64,000 bases of DNA from Ideonella oryzae (GCF_024055665.1 NZ_JAMXMC010000004.1:248001-312000), one strand, 5' to 3'; shown: positions 18,729 to 31,480, counted from the first letter of the stretch. Numbers and translations: made by a program. Notes: a model not told the origin generated them from the letters alone.

Positions 18729-19931
18729 TCATGCGCCCATCGTGGTGGGCCGCAGGAAGTGCAGCACGGCCTCGCGCTGGTCCAGCGTGTCGCGCTCACC
18801 CAGGGCAATGAGCTCGCGGGTGAAGGCTTCCTCGAACAGCAGGTAGCTGGCCAGGGCCGCCCCACGGGCCCCCGCGCCCTCGCCCTCCACCCCCACGCCG
18901 CCCAGCAGCGCGCGCACCGCCAGCGGCAAGGCAGACAGGTGCCGCGCCGCGATGTCGTCCAGCCGCTGGCTGGGCGAGATGACCAGCAGTTCCACCGGGC
19001 GCAACGGCGTGTGTTGCCGCGCCTCCGGCGGCAGCAGGCTCAGGGTGTGGTTGATGCGCCGCAGCCGCTCCACATCCACCGACAGCGCGTCCAGGAAGAT
19101 GCTGGACAGCGCATGGCCGCCGATCTGCGCCACGCTGGGATAGTCCTCGGTCACCGGACGCTGCAGGGCCGGCGGCTCGTGCAGGCGCCCCGCCCCGATG
19201 ACCAGCACCCGGTTCGCGCCCAGGTGCACGGCCGGCGAGACCGGCGCCGTCTGGCGCATGGAGCCATCGCCAAACCACTCCAAACGCTCGCCCTGCGGCA
19301 GCGTCTGCGCGGGGAAGACGAAGGGGATGGCCGATGAGGCCAGCAGGTGGTCACGGCTGAGCTGGCACGGCAGGGCCAGGCGCTGCGAGCGGGTCCAGGG
19401 CTGTCGGGAATCACCCGCCGCAACTTGGTAGAAGGTGACGTGCAGGCCGCTGCTGTAGCTGGAAGCCGTGACAGCCAGGGCCTGGAGGTGGCCCTGCGCC
19501 AGCAGGCCCTCCAGCCGCTCCAGCGGCACCATGCGCTGCAGCAGCTCGCCCAGCGGAGCGTTGTCCAACAGGGAACGCGGCCGCTGGCGCACCCAGCGGG
19601 CGATCACCCAACCCAGGGACATCAGGGTCAGCCAACGCGCCCCGGTACGGATGATGCCTAGCGCGTCGGCCCGGTAGACCTGGTCGGCGTGGAAGTGGGA
19701 CCAGACGTCGACCAGGGCATCCACTCCTGCATCGAAGTCATCGGCCTGGCAGGCCAGCGCGGCGGCGTTGATGCCGCCGGCCGAGGTGCCGGTGATGACC
19801 GGAAAGGGATTGCCCCCAGCCAGGCCGGCTTCGCGGCGCAAATGACGCAGGGCCTTCAGGACACCGACCTGGTAGGCCGCCCGGGCGCCGCCGCCGGTGA
19901 GGACCAGGCCGCGCACGGGAGTGGACGGCAT
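18729..19931 (-). CDS. Patatin-like phospholipase
   Basis: A 400-residue serine hydrolase of the patatin/RssA group. The oxyanion motif GGGARAAYQVGVL is at residues 13-25 and the nucleophile motif GTSAG lies near residue 48. The catalytic Asp is probably in FGDGSMRQTAPVSPAVHLGA (the DG[GS] motif). There is no signal peptide, so it probably acts on membrane lipids from inside the cell. The C-terminal third resembles bacterial patatin proteins of about 380-400 residues. No clear operon partner. Confidence 0.88.
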   Translation of the reverse strand: MPSTPVRGLVLTGGGARAAYQVGVLKALRHLRREAGLAGGNPFPVITGTSAGGINAAALACQADDFDAGVDALVDVWSHFHADQVYRADALGIIRTGARWLTLMSLGWVIARWVRQRPRSLLDNAPLGELLQRMVPLERLEGLLAQGHLQALAVTASSYSSGLHVTFYQVAAGDSRQPWTRSQRLALPCQLSRDHLLASSAIPFVFPAQTLPQGERLEWFGDGSMRQTAPVSPAVHLGANRVLVIGAGRLHEPPALQRPVTEDYPSVAQIGGHALSSIFLDALSVDVERLRRINHTLSLLPPEARQHTPLRPVELLVISPSQRLDDIAARHLSALPLAVRALLGGVGVEGEGAGARGAALASYLLFEEAFTRELIALGERDTLDQREAVLHFLRPTTMGA

Positions 19932-20003
19932 GCGTGGCAGTCTAGTGCCGCGACGCGCCGCCGCCCAAGGGATCAGACGGGCAAAGCGCCCCCGTTAACA
20001 GCG

Positions 20004-20516
20004 TTACCAGCGACCACGGTCGCCGTCACGGTCATGGTCGTGTCCGTGGTGGCGGTCCTCGTCCCAGCCGCGGCCGTAACCCGGGCCGTAGCCATAGCCG
20101 GGCCCGGGGCCACCGCGGTACACCGGCACAGGCTGGTAGACGACCGGCGGCGGGGGCGGTGGGCCGCGGCGCACCACCGGCACCACATGGGCCTGGTACC
20201 AGTCGTCTCGCACGAAGTAGACCGGCGCGCCGCAGGCACCGTACTGGCCGCAGTAGCGCGCCCAGTGGGCCCGGTGGGCGGGCGGTGCCCAGAGGTAGAC
20301 CGGCTGCACCGGAGCCCACATGGGAGCAGGCTGCACGATGACCGGCTGCGGCGCGATCAGCGCCGGTTCGTAGAAGCGGCCGATGTCGATGCGGCCTTGC
20401 AGGCCCGGCTGGCCGATCGAGATGGACACCCCCACATCCGCGGCATGGGACAGCGGGGCCCAGGCCGCCAGGGCGGCCGTGAGCGCGAGCGCGCTCCAGC
20501 GATGGCGATTCAGCAT
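20004..20516 (-). CDS. Small exported Pro/Gly/His-rich protein of unknown function
   Basis: Starting at the ATG at 20516 (170 residues), the protein has a clear Sec signal (LNRHRWSALALTAALAAW, cleavage after SHA). This is followed by GVSISIGQPGLQGRIDIGRF and long Pro-rich segments with several WAP and PVYL repeats. Residues about 120-170 are low complexity: six prolines in a row, GYGYGPGYGRG, then a His/Asp/Arg-rich tail that could bind metal. Similar short exported proteins with a conserved SISIGQPGF/YGRID-type start are common in Burkholderiales, but none has a role I know. It lies downstream of dnaE on the same strand. Confidence 0.7.
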   Translation of the reverse strand: MLNRHRWSALALTAALAAWAPLSHAADVGVSISIGQPGLQGRIDIGRFYEPALIAPQPVIVQPAPMWAPVQPVYLWAPPAHRAHWARYCGQYGACGAPVYFVRDDWYQAHVVPVVRRGPPPPPPVVYQPVPVYRGGPGPGYGYGPGYGRGWDEDRHHGHDHDRDGDRGRW

Positions 20517-20618
20517 GGCGTCTTGGCGCCCGCCTGACGGCAGCGGGCGGACACAGTCGTTGAACATAGATCAACAACGCGGCGCCCCCCGGGCCGGGAT
20601 GACGGGGGATACGCCTGC

Positions 20619-24161
<3,543 letters not shown>

Positions 24162-24167
24162 CACGGC

Positions 24168-24173
24168 ATTGTA
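24168..24173 (-). promoter_or_regulatory. dnaE -10 element, possible leaderless start
   Basis: TACAAT on the minus strand ends six bases before the dnaE ATG. A transcript from it would begin at or within a base or two of the start codon. The -35 region is poor. Confidence 0.4.
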
Positions 24174-24316
24174 AGGAGCGGGGTTCGAGCCTCTGATCTA
24201 GGGGGGTGGATGTCACGCCGGCGTCACGCGGGCTGTCAAGACTTGTAACCGTCATGGCCTGCCCGCCGGGCCGCTGCGCATCCGCATTCATCAACGACAA
24301 GGTTCGAGGAGTCCCC

Positions 24317-25651
24317 ATGTTTGTCCGTTCCCTGGGCGCTGTTGCCCTGGCCTGCGCCGCCGCGCTGGCCCCCGCCCATGCCGCCGTCACCTTGATCGCT
24401 CGCGGCGCGCTGACGCTGGACCAGGACCTGAGCGGCCTGACCAACACGCTGGAGAACGGCCAGGCAGCGAATCTGCTCGGCGGCATCGGCTCGGGCCTGG
24501 CCTGGGCGGGTGGCACCACCTTCCTGGCCCTGGGTGACCGCGGCCCCAACGCCGTGGCCTGGAACAGCACCGTGGACGACACCACCAGCTGGATCCCCCG
24601 CTTCCACACCCTGGACCTGAAGCTGCAACCGGCCGTGGGCGGCAGCCTGCCCTACGCCGTGCAGGCCACGCTCACCGGCACCACGCTGCTGTGGAGCGGC
24701 AGCGCCCTGAGCTACGGCCCCGCGACCCCGGTGGGCCCGGTGGCCGGCCGCGCGTACTTCTCCGGCCGCTCGGACAACTTCGCGTCCGGCGCCAATTCGC
24801 TGGACAGCAGCTTCGCCCGCCTGGACCCGGAAGGCATCCGCGTCTCGCGCAATGGCAAGAACGTGTTCATCTCGGACGAGTACGGCCCCTACGTCTACGA
24901 ATTCAACCGCAAGACCGGCAAGCGCACCCAGGTCTTCAGCCTGCCGGCCGGCACCTTCGCCGTGAGCAACCTGTCGTCCATGGGCAGCGCCGAGATCAGC
25001 GGCAACACGCACGGCCGCGTGGCCAACAAGGGCATGGAAGGACTGGCCATCACGCCCGAGGGCAAGCACCTCTACGGCTTCATGCAGAGCCCGCTGATCC
25101 AGGACGGCGGCGATGGCGGCCGGGCCAACCGCATCGTCTGGATCGATGTCTCGACCGGCAAGGTCAAGCAGTACGCCTACGACAACTACATTCCGGCCAA
25201 GAGCAAGGCCTACAACAGCAGCGAGATCCTGGCGGTCAACAGCAAGGTGCTGCTGGTGCTCGAGCGCGACGGCAAGGGCCTGGGCGATGGCAGCACCGCC
25301 TCGGTCAAGCAGATCTGGAAGGTGGACCTGACGAACGCCGAGGACGTCAGCCAGCTGTCCGGCCAGGACGCTCTGCTGGCCAAGGCCCCGGCCAAGTCCC
25401 TGTTCCTGGACATCCGTGCCACGCTGAACGCCGCCGGCATCACCGATGACCAGATCCCCGCCAAGCTCGAAGGCCTGGCCTTCGGTCAGGATGTGGTGGT
25501 CAACGGCCAGACCAAGCACACGCTGTACATCGCCAACGACAACGACTTCCTGCCGGTCGTCAACGGCCTGTCCAACCCCAACCAGTTCTTCGTCTTCGCC
25601 TTCGATGACGCCGACCTGGGGGGCAGCACCTTCCAGAACCAGCAGTTCTGA
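24317..25651 (+). CDS. Exported esterase-like / phytase-like beta-propeller protein
   Basis: A 444-residue secreted protein of the 'esterase-like activity of phytase' family (PF13449 type). A Sec signal peptide (FVRSLGAVALACAAALAPAHA) ends near residue 22. The mature part contains propeller-like repeats, with GLAWAGGTTFLALGDRGPN near the N-terminus, DPEGIRVSRNGKNVFISDEYGPY in the middle (a conserved acidic, probably metal-binding, motif) and GMEGLAITPEGKHLYG. Substrate is unknown; phosphate-ester hydrolysis is the family suggestion. Its TGA directly abuts the stop of the convergent asparaginase gene. Confidence 0.82.
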   Translation: MFVRSLGAVALACAAALAPAHAAVTLIARGALTLDQDLSGLTNTLENGQAANLLGGIGSGLAWAGGTTFLALGDRGPNAVAWNSTVDDTTSWIPRFHTLDLKLQPAVGGSLPYAVQATLTGTTLLWSGSALSYGPATPVGPVAGRAYFSGRSDNFASGANSLDSSFARLDPEGIRVSRNGKNVFISDEYGPYVYEFNRKTGKRTQVFSLPAGTFAVSNLSSMGSAEISGNTHGRVANKGMEGLAITPEGKHLYGFMQSPLIQDGGDGGRANRIVWIDVSTGKVKQYAYDNYIPAKSKAYNSSEILAVNSKVLLVLERDGKGLGDGSTASVKQIWKVDLTNAEDVSQLSGQDALLAKAPAKSLFLDIRATLNAAGITDDQIPAKLEGLAFGQDVVVNGQTKHTLYIANDNDFLPVVNGLSNPNQFFVFAFDDADLGGSTFQNQQF

Positions 25652-26608
25652 TCAGCCCTGCAGCAGCAACTGCAGCAGCAGCTCCACCCGGGCCTTGGCC
25701 GGGGTGAGCAGGCCGGCCGAGGGCAAGGCGCCCTCCGGCTGGCCCACCACGCCACCGGCCCAGCAGCGGCTGGCGCGCAGCACGGTCACCCCCTGGGATT
25801 GGGCGGTGCGCAGGGCGGCCTCTAGCGCCGCATGCAGCGTTCCGTTGCCGGTGCCCTCGGCCACCAGACCACGGGCGCCCAACGCCACCAGGGCCGGCAC
25901 CAGGGCGCCGTCGCAGCCCGCATGGCTGACCACGATGTCCACCCGCGGCCATTGGGCCACCGGCTGGCGGATGGCCTGGGCCAGCCGTGCGGCCTCGTCC
26001 GCGCCGGCCTGGGGCCAGGGCCGCAGCACGCGCAGCTGGCCTTCCTGCACCAGCGCCAGCGGGCCGGCCTCGTCGGTGGCAAAGGCGTCCACGCGATAGC
26101 CGTGGACCTTGCGCACATCCTCGGCAGCCATCACCCGCCCTGCCGCCACCGCCAGCACCCCGTGGACGCCAGGCCAGCCGGCCACCGTCACGGCGTCCAG
26201 CAGGTTCTGCGGGCCATCGGGCATCAGCGCCGAGGCTGGCCGCATTGCCGCGGTCAGCACCACCGGCTTGGTAGGCGCCAGCACCCGGTGCAGGAACCAG
26301 GCGGTCTCCTCCAGCGTGTCGGTGCCGTGGGTGATCACCACGCCTTGCACGTCCTCACGCGCCAGCGCCTCGGCCACCGCCTGGGCCAGGCCTTGCCACA
26401 GCCCATGGTCCATGTCCTTGCTGTCGATCTGGGCCAGCTGGCGGGCCTCCAGCGCATGGCCGGCCAGGGCTGGCACGGCGGCCAACAGATCGGCCACGCT
26501 CACCTCGCCGGCGCGGTAGCCCACGTTGTCCGAGGCCGCCCGGGACCGCCCAGCGATGGTGCCGCCGGTGCCCAGGATGACGGTGCGCGCAGAAGTAGTG
26601 CTTGGCAT
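25652..26608 (-). CDS. Asparaginase
   Basis: Hydrolyses L-asparagine to aspartate and ammonia. The 318-residue protein has both Thr-containing active-site signatures: [10 protein letters not shown] at residues 11-20 and [13 protein letters not shown] near 90-102. No signal peptide is present, which suggests a cytoplasmic enzyme, although the sequence layout is closer to type II. The ATG lies only 12 bases from a LexA box, so the gene is divergent from lexA with overlapping control DNA. Its stop abuts that of the preceding convergent gene. Confidence 0.9.
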   Translation of the reverse strand: MPSTTSARTVILGTGGTIAGRSRAASDNVGYRAGEVSVADLLAAVPALAGHALEARQLAQIDSKDMDHGLWQGLAQAVAEALAREDVQGVVITHGTDTLEETAWFLHRVLAPTKPVVLTAAMRPASALMPDGPQNLLDAVTVAGWPGVHGVLAVAAGRVMAAEDVRKVHGYRVDAFATDEAGPLALVQEGQLRVLRPWPQAGADEAARLAQAIRQPVAQWPRVDIVVSHAGCDGALVPALVALGARGLVAEGTGNGTLHAALEAALRTAQSQGVTVLRASRCWAGGVVGQPEGALPSAGLLTPAKARVELLLQLLLQG

Positions 26609-26619
26609 TTCGAAAAGGT

Positions 26620-26635
26620 CTGGATAAAAATACAG
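26620..26635 (+). promoter_or_regulatory. LexA (SOS) box upstream of lexA
   Basis: CTGG-ATAAAAAT-ACAG matches the proteobacterial CTGT-N8-ACAG operator with one change and the usual AT-rich centre. A second, weaker site CTGG-N8-TCAG follows at 26639-26654. The site sits 46 bases before the lexA ATG and 12 bases from the asparaginase ATG. Confidence 0.75.
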
Positions 26636-26680
26636 ATACTGGATGCAACCTCAGCCCTGTTCACCGCGGGGCCCGCCAAC

Positions 26681-27355
26681 ATGGAAAGCCCCAAGCTCAC
26701 CGCCCGCCAGCAGCAGATCCTGGATCTGGTGCAAAGCACGATCGAGCGCACCGGCGCGCCCCCCACCCGGGCCGAGATCGCCGCCGAACTGGGCTTCAAG
26801 TCGCCCAATGCGGCCGAAGAACACCTGCAGGCCCTGGCGCGCAAGGGCGTGATCGAGCTGGTGGGCGGCACCTCGCGGGGCATCCGCCTGCAGACGCGGA
26901 CTTTACGCGCCCTCAACGAGGCCCGCGGCAAGCAGTTCGCCCTGCCCCTGCCCAGCCTGGCCCAGCTCACCCTGCCGCTGGTGGGACGTGTGGCGGCCGG
27001 CCACCCCATCCTCGCCCAGGAACACATCGACCAGACCTATGTGCTGGAGGCCAGCCTGTTCCCACGCAAGCCCGACTACCTGCTGAAGGTCAAGGGCATG
27101 AGCATGCGCGACGCCGGCATCGTCGATGGCGACCTGCTGGCCGTGCAGAAGACGCCCGACGCCCGCAACGGCCAGATCGTCGTGGCACGGCTGAACGACG
27201 AGGTCACCGTCAAGCGCTTCCACCGCGGACGCCATGGCATTGAGCTGCTGCCCGAGAACCCCGACTTCCAGCCCATCGTGGTGGGCCCGGAGGTGGAGGA
27301 TTTCCAGATCGAAGGCATTGCCGTCGGTCTGGTGCGGCAGAACATGCTGATCTGA
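26681..27355 (+). CDS. lexA: LexA repressor, SOS regulator
   Basis: Transcriptional repressor of DNA-damage genes that cuts itself when stimulated by RecA filaments. The 224 residues have an N-terminal winged helix ([20 protein letters not shown], then [18 protein letters not shown] as recognition region). The C-terminal S24 peptidase domain has the cleavage site Ala106-Gly107 in GRVAAGHPI, the nucleophile Ser141 in KGMSM and the general-base Lys178 in VKRF. The ATG at 26681 is chosen by alignment with LexA; the longer frame upstream is antisense to asparaginase. Self-regulation is supported by the operator at 26620. Confidence 0.96.
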   Translation: MESPKLTARQQQILDLVQSTIERTGAPPTRAEIAAELGFKSPNAAEEHLQALARKGVIELVGGTSRGIRLQTRTLRALNEARGKQFALPLPSLAQLTLPLVGRVAAGHPILAQEHIDQTYVLEASLFPRKPDYLLKVKGMSMRDAGIVDGDLLAVQKTPDARNGQIVVARLNDEVTVKRFHRGRHGIELLPENPDFQPIVVGPEVEDFQIEGIAVGLVRQNMLI

Positions 27356-27380
27356 ACCTGCTGCGCAGCCGCCCCACGCC

Positions 27381-27773
27381 ATGATCAAGCGCCCCAAGGC
27401 CACCCGGGCCGAAGACTGCCAGACGCTGGAGCAACTGCCCAATGTGGGCCCGGCCATGGCCGGCGACCTGCGGGCCCTGGGCCTGCACCACCCCCAGGAC
27501 CTGCGCGGGCAGGACCCTCTGGCCCTGTACCGCCGCCTGGAGGCGCTGACCGGCTCACGGCAGGATCCCTGCGTACTCGACACCTTTATGGCCATCGTCG
27601 ATTTCATGGAGGGCGGGCCGCCGCGCCCCTGGTGGAGCTTCACGGCCCTGCGCAAACAGCGGCATGGTGTGCTTCAACTCGACAGCCCCGGACCCACCAC
27701 CGTGTGGGACGCACGGGATGTGGGGCATGCAAGGCCGCCCCATGGCGAGGGCGTCGACCTCAGGTCAGCGTGA
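27381..27773 (+). CDS. Cdd1-like helix-hairpin-helix protein
   Basis: A 130-residue protein of the 'pathogenicity locus' Cdd1 family (PF11731 type). The HhH motif LEQLPNVGPAMAGDLRALG at about 17-35 is followed by the conserved LYRRLEALTGSRQDPCVLDTF region and ends with PWWSFT near residue 85. Family members are usually about 90-100 residues. The last 30 residues here are unconserved and run 14 bases into the end of the convergent MFS gene. Function unknown; DNA binding is suggested by the HhH motif. It starts 25 bases after lexA, and co-expression with lexA is possible. Confidence 0.75.
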   Translation: MIKRPKATRAEDCQTLEQLPNVGPAMAGDLRALGLHHPQDLRGQDPLALYRRLEALTGSRQDPCVLDTFMAIVDFMEGGPPRPWWSFTALRKQRHGVLQLDSPGPTTVWDARDVGHARPPHGEGVDLRSA

Positions 27774-29064
27774 GGCTGTTGCGCCGGGCCAGGGCCGGAA
27801 ACCAGCGCCACCACAGCGCCACCACCAGCAGGGTGCCCATGCCGCCGGCCACCACGGCCCCCACCGGCCCCAGCAGCGCGGCCGTGGCCCCGGATTCGAA
27901 TTCGCCCAGCTGGTTGCTGGCGCCAATGAACACCGAGTTGACCGCCGACACCCGGCCGCGCATTTCGTCAGGCGTCTCCAGCTGCACCAGGGTCTGACGG
28001 ATCACCACGCTGACCATGTCGGCCGCGCCGGTGACGGCCAGGGCCAGGAAAGCCGGCCAGAAGGAACGTGAGAGGCCGAAGGCAATGGTGGCCAGGCCAA
28101 ACAGGGCCACGGCGACCAACAGCCACACACCAGCGCGGCGGCGCAATGGACGACGCGCCAGCCACAGCCCCACCCCGACGGCCCCCAGGGCCGGGGCCGA
28201 ACGGAGCAGCCCCAGAGCCTCGGGGCCACTGTGCAGGATGTCGCGGGCAAAGATGGGCAGCAGCGCCGTGGCCCCGCCCAGCAACACGGCAAACAGATCC
28301 AGTGAGATGGCGCCCAGCATCACCGGCTGATGACGGATGAAGCGGATGCCCGCGGTCAACTCGCGCCAGCCTGGCGAAGGAGCCCGCGGCGGCACGGGCC
28401 GAGGACGGATGCTGAGCACCGCACTGATCGCACCGAGCAGCAGCAGCAGCGACACGCCGTAGACCATGGCCGCGCCCCAGAACTCGGGGCCCAGCGGCCA
28501 CAGGGTCTGCAGGCGCTGCCCCAGAACCGGCCCCGTCCCGTACAGCACGCCCCCCAGGGCCGGCGCCAGCACCACGGCAGCCTGCATCACCGAGCTGTTG
28601 GTGGCCACGGCGCGTGCCAGCAGGGACGACGGCACCAAGGTGGGCGTGAGGGCCTGCAGCGAGGGCATCTGCACCGCGCGGGCCATCCCCAGCAGCACGG
28701 ACAAGGCCAGGATCCAGCCGGCACTCAGCGCCGCCCCCAGGCTGGCCAACATCAGACCCAAGGCCACGGTGCACTGCAGGCTCAGGCTCAAGGCCAGCAG
28801 CTGGCGCCGGTCATGGCGGTCCACCAGGTGCCCGGCCGGCAGAGTGAACAGCAAGGCGGGCACGAACTGCACCAAGCCCACCAGACCCAGCTGCCAGGCG
28901 CTGCGGGTCAGGTCGTACATCTGCCAGCCGAGCGCCACCATCAGCATCTGGTTGGCGGACGTCCCTGCAATGCGCGTGGCCAGGAGCCGGAGGTAGTCGG
29001 CCTGATCGCGCAGGCGCGGCGTCGGCGCCGCTTCAGCAAGCGCCGGAAAGGTGGGCAGGGACAT
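27760..29064 (-). CDS. MFS transporter, MFS_3/EntS-like
   Basis: A 434-residue inner-membrane transporter with about 12 hydrophobic segments. The loop 2-3 MFS motif is GHLVDRHDRRQLLALS near residues 78-93. The ARAVATNSSVMQAAVVLAPALGG region is typical of the MFS_3 (enterobactin exporter EntS-like) group. Substrate is unknown; such proteins export siderophores or drugs. No siderophore genes are nearby. The 3' end overlaps the convergent Cdd1-like gene. Confidence 0.83.
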   Translation of the reverse strand: MSLPTFPALAEAAPTPRLRDQADYLRLLATRIAGTSANQMLMVALGWQMYDLTRSAWQLGLVGLVQFVPALLFTLPAGHLVDRHDRRQLLALSLSLQCTVALGLMLASLGAALSAGWILALSVLLGMARAVQMPSLQALTPTLVPSSLLARAVATNSSVMQAAVVLAPALGGVLYGTGPVLGQRLQTLWPLGPEFWGAAMVYGVSLLLLLGAISAVLSIRPRPVPPRAPSPGWRELTAGIRFIRHQPVMLGAISLDLFAVLLGGATALLPIFARDILHSGPEALGLLRSAPALGAVGVGLWLARRPLRRRAGVWLLVAVALFGLATIAFGLSRSFWPAFLALAVTGAADMVSVVIRQTLVQLETPDEMRGRVSAVNSVFIGASNQLGEFESGATAALLGPVGAVVAGGMGTLLVVALWWRWFPALARRNSLTLT

Positions 29065-29108
29065 TCACGGCAGCTTATCCCAGCCGCCCACAGGCTGCCG
29101 GACAAGGG

Positions 29109-30911
29109 TCATGCCGCGGTCTGGGTCTCGCTGGTCGCGGCACGCTGCGGCGTGGCGGCGGTCGCGCCTTCGGGCAACTTCAGGGATGCCGGATCGGCCG
29201 AGGCCTGAATCTCCGCCTGCAAGGCCTCGGCCAGCTCCTTGCTGGAAAGGCCCAGCACGCGGACATAGCGCTGCGCGGCCTGCTTCAGCGCCAGTTGGGC
29301 GCGCTGCGGCGGAAGGCTTGCCGCGTCGACCATCTCGTTGGCGCAGCTGGCCGCATAGCGCAGCACGTCGCTGTCGTCCTCAGCGCCACGATGGGCCTCG
29401 GAGGGCGCGACGCGGCGGATCATGCGCAGCACGCTGCCGTCGAGCCCCCAGTGCCGGGCCACAGCCAAGCCGAGTTCCTCGGTGTCCACGCCAAGCACGG
29501 CATAGGAGGCGGCCTCGGGGGACAGCCCGGGCTGGGCCTGTTCGCCCGGCGCGCCTTCGATGTGCTGCATGAGCCGGCGGATCTGGTGGGCTTCCTCCGG
29601 GAAGTGGTACTGCACCACCAGCCGTCCGAGGTTTTGCATCAGCGCAATCAGGTAGACCACTTCACTGTCGTAGCCGGCCGGCGCCAGACGCACGGCCAGG
29701 CGTCCGGCACGGTGCACGCGCGCGATCAGCTGTTCCATCTCGACCGCGGCGGACTCGTTCATGGAACCCGGCCATCGGCGCAGGGCCAGGGCGGCACGGC
29801 GCACGCCTTCCAGGCCCAGCATGGCGATGGCCCGGCGCAGCATCAGCACCGGTCCTTCCGCACTGACCTGGGCGCTGTTGACCAGGCGAAGCAATTCGAA
29901 AGTGAGGGCGATGTCGCCCAGCACCACATCGGCCAGCTCGCTGGTGCGGCTGTTGTCCATCAGGGCCAGATGGGCCACGCGCTCGGCGCCACCGGGCTGG
30001 GCCGGCAGCACCCCTGCGGACTGGATGCGGTCCATCAGCAGGGCCAGCGGGCCGTCGCTCTCTGCCTGGGTCCGCAGCCAGCCTTCCAGGGCCCCCTGGA
30101 GAACCCGGGCATTGTGATAGCGGTGGCGCGGCTGCCGGTCGGTCGCCCGGTTGACGATGGCACGCAGGGCGTCCGGCACGGGGCGCGACAGTGCCCAGGG
30201 CAGGCGCACGATCTCATTGCCCGCAGGCGGCATCCGGGCGATGACGCGGCCCACATCGGGCTCGTCCAGGGCAGGCGTGCCAGCCAAGGCCTGGTAGGTG
30301 ACCAGGCCCAGGGCCAGCACGTCACGCTCCGCGGCCTCCCGCACGGCCCTCAGTTCCTGCATCGCACCGTCCCGGGCCGCCCAGGTATCTCGCCCGGCCA
30401 CTTCGAGCCCCATCAGCACCGGCGTGCCCGCATCGGTCAGCCCCAACATCCAGGGCTGGATGTCGCCGTGGGCCACGCCTGCCTCGTGGGCGTAGGCCAG
30501 TCCCTGCGCCACACCGGCCACCCAGGCCGCCACATCGGTCGGCGGCAAGCCTTCCCGGCTGAAACGCTCGGCCCAGGTCGCCACCGCCGATCGGTCGTAC
30601 ATGGCATAGGGCCAGCGCTCATGCTCGCCCACCTCGATGGCCTGGGCCAGATGGGGATGCTCCAGGCGCGCGCCCTTGCGGACCGCCCGCTGCCAAGCCT
30701 GGGCCGCCTCGCCATCGGGCTGCTTGCGGGGAATGGCCAGCATGCAGTCCTGCTGCTGGCGTGTGTCCACTGCCGCCCACATCATCGTGCGCTCGCTCTT
30801 GCCCAGCAGGGCGAGCAGCTGAAAGCGCCCGAACATGCGCCCCGCCCCGGCGGTCGACGCCGACCGGCTGGGCGAAGCGGAGTCTTGAGAGGAACTGGCG
30901 GCGCTGGACAT
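29109..30911 (-). CDS. Pseudokinase-HDOD domain signalling protein
   Basis: A 600-residue cytoplasmic protein with a Ser-rich tail (1-25), a protein-kinase-like domain (about 26-285) and an HDOD domain (about 291-500). The kinase part keeps the fold landmarks: FGRFQLLALLG for the glycine loop, LAIPRK near the VAIK position, and HGDIQPWM at 148-155 for the catalytic loop. Kinase-essential residues appear lost: Met155 stands where Asn is needed, and MGLEVA replaces DFG. The HDOD part has NSRTSELADVVLGDIALTFELLRLVNSA and ALMQNLGRLVVQYH and lacks HD-GYP catalytic residues. HDOD proteins often act in motility, stress or c-di-GMP signalling. No partner gene is obvious nearby. Confidence 0.8.
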   Translation of the reverse strand: MSSAASSSQDSASPSRSASTAGAGRMFGRFQLLALLGKSERTMMWAAVDTRQQQDCMLAIPRKQPDGEAAQAWQRAVRKGARLEHPHLAQAIEVGEHERWPYAMYDRSAVATWAERFSREGLPPTDVAAWVAGVAQGLAYAHEAGVAHGDIQPWMLGLTDAGTPVLMGLEVAGRDTWAARDGAMQELRAVREAAERDVLALGLVTYQALAGTPALDEPDVGRVIARMPPAGNEIVRLPWALSRPVPDALRAIVNRATDRQPRHRYHNARVLQGALEGWLRTQAESDGPLALLMDRIQSAGVLPAQPGGAERVAHLALMDNSRTSELADVVLGDIALTFELLRLVNSAQVSAEGPVLMLRRAIAMLGLEGVRRAALALRRWPGSMNESAAVEMEQLIARVHRAGRLAVRLAPAGYDSEVVYLIALMQNLGRLVVQYHFPEEAHQIRRLMQHIEGAPGEQAQPGLSPEAASYAVLGVDTEELGLAVARHWGLDGSVLRMIRRVAPSEAHRGAEDDSDVLRYAASCANEMVDAASLPPQRAQLALKQAAQRYVRVLGLSSKELAEALQAEIQASADPASLKLPEGATAATPQRAATSETQTAA

Positions 30912-31150
30912 CGGAAAGACGGCTGTTTGGATCCGATTGGAAATGCATTCCTGGCCGGGCGAGCGCCCGATGTACCGGTCAAACCCCCACCAGTTTCCAC
31001 GCCACGATGTGCTGCGGGGGCTGGCCCTGCCTCCGGCACGCCCAAAGCGGATGTGTCAGAATCTCTCGCACTTCAGCTGACGAAGCCCTTGGGGCCGCCC
31101 TGCGGGCCCAGCGTTTCGCTGCCAGGCTGAAGCCCCCTTAGGAAATTTCC

Positions 31151-31480
31151 ATGAGCAGCGAACTGATCAAGCACATCTCCGACGCTTCGTTCGAAGCTGA
31201 CGTTCTGAAGTCCGGCAAGCCCGTCCTGGTGGACTACTGGGCCGAATGGTGCGGCCCCTGCAAGATGATTGCCCCCATCCTGGACGAAACTGCCAAGGAA
31301 TATGGCGAGCGTCTGCAGATCGCCAAGATGAACGTCGACGAGAACCGCGATGTCCCGGCCAAATTCGGCATCCGCGGCATCCCGACCCTGATGCTGTTCA
31401 AGGATGGCCAGCTGGCTGCCACCAAGGTGGGCGCCCTGTCCAAGGCCCAACTGGCCCAATTCCTCGAGAGCCATCTATAA
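31151..31480 (+). CDS. trxA: Thioredoxin 1
   Basis: General cytoplasmic disulfide reductant. It has 109 residues; the active-site WCGPC lies at residues 33-37, preceded by VLVDYWAE, with the cis-proline loop [16 protein letters not shown] lies seven bases before the ATG. The trxA-rho order is conserved in Betaproteobacteria. The stop codon overlaps a TATAAT hexamer (31476-31481) that may belong to a rho promoter. Confidence 0.97.
   Translation: MSSELIKHISDASFEADVLKSGKPVLVDYWAEWCGPCKMIAPILDETAKEYGERLQIAKMNVDENRDVPAKFGIRGIPTLMLFKDGQLAATKVGALSKAQLAQFLESHL

Noticed and set aside
20560-20574. TTGA-N7-TCAA resembling an FNR/ANR site ahead of the small exported protein
   Set aside because: The half sites are one base too far apart for the 14-base FNR site, and no promoter hexamers fit around it.
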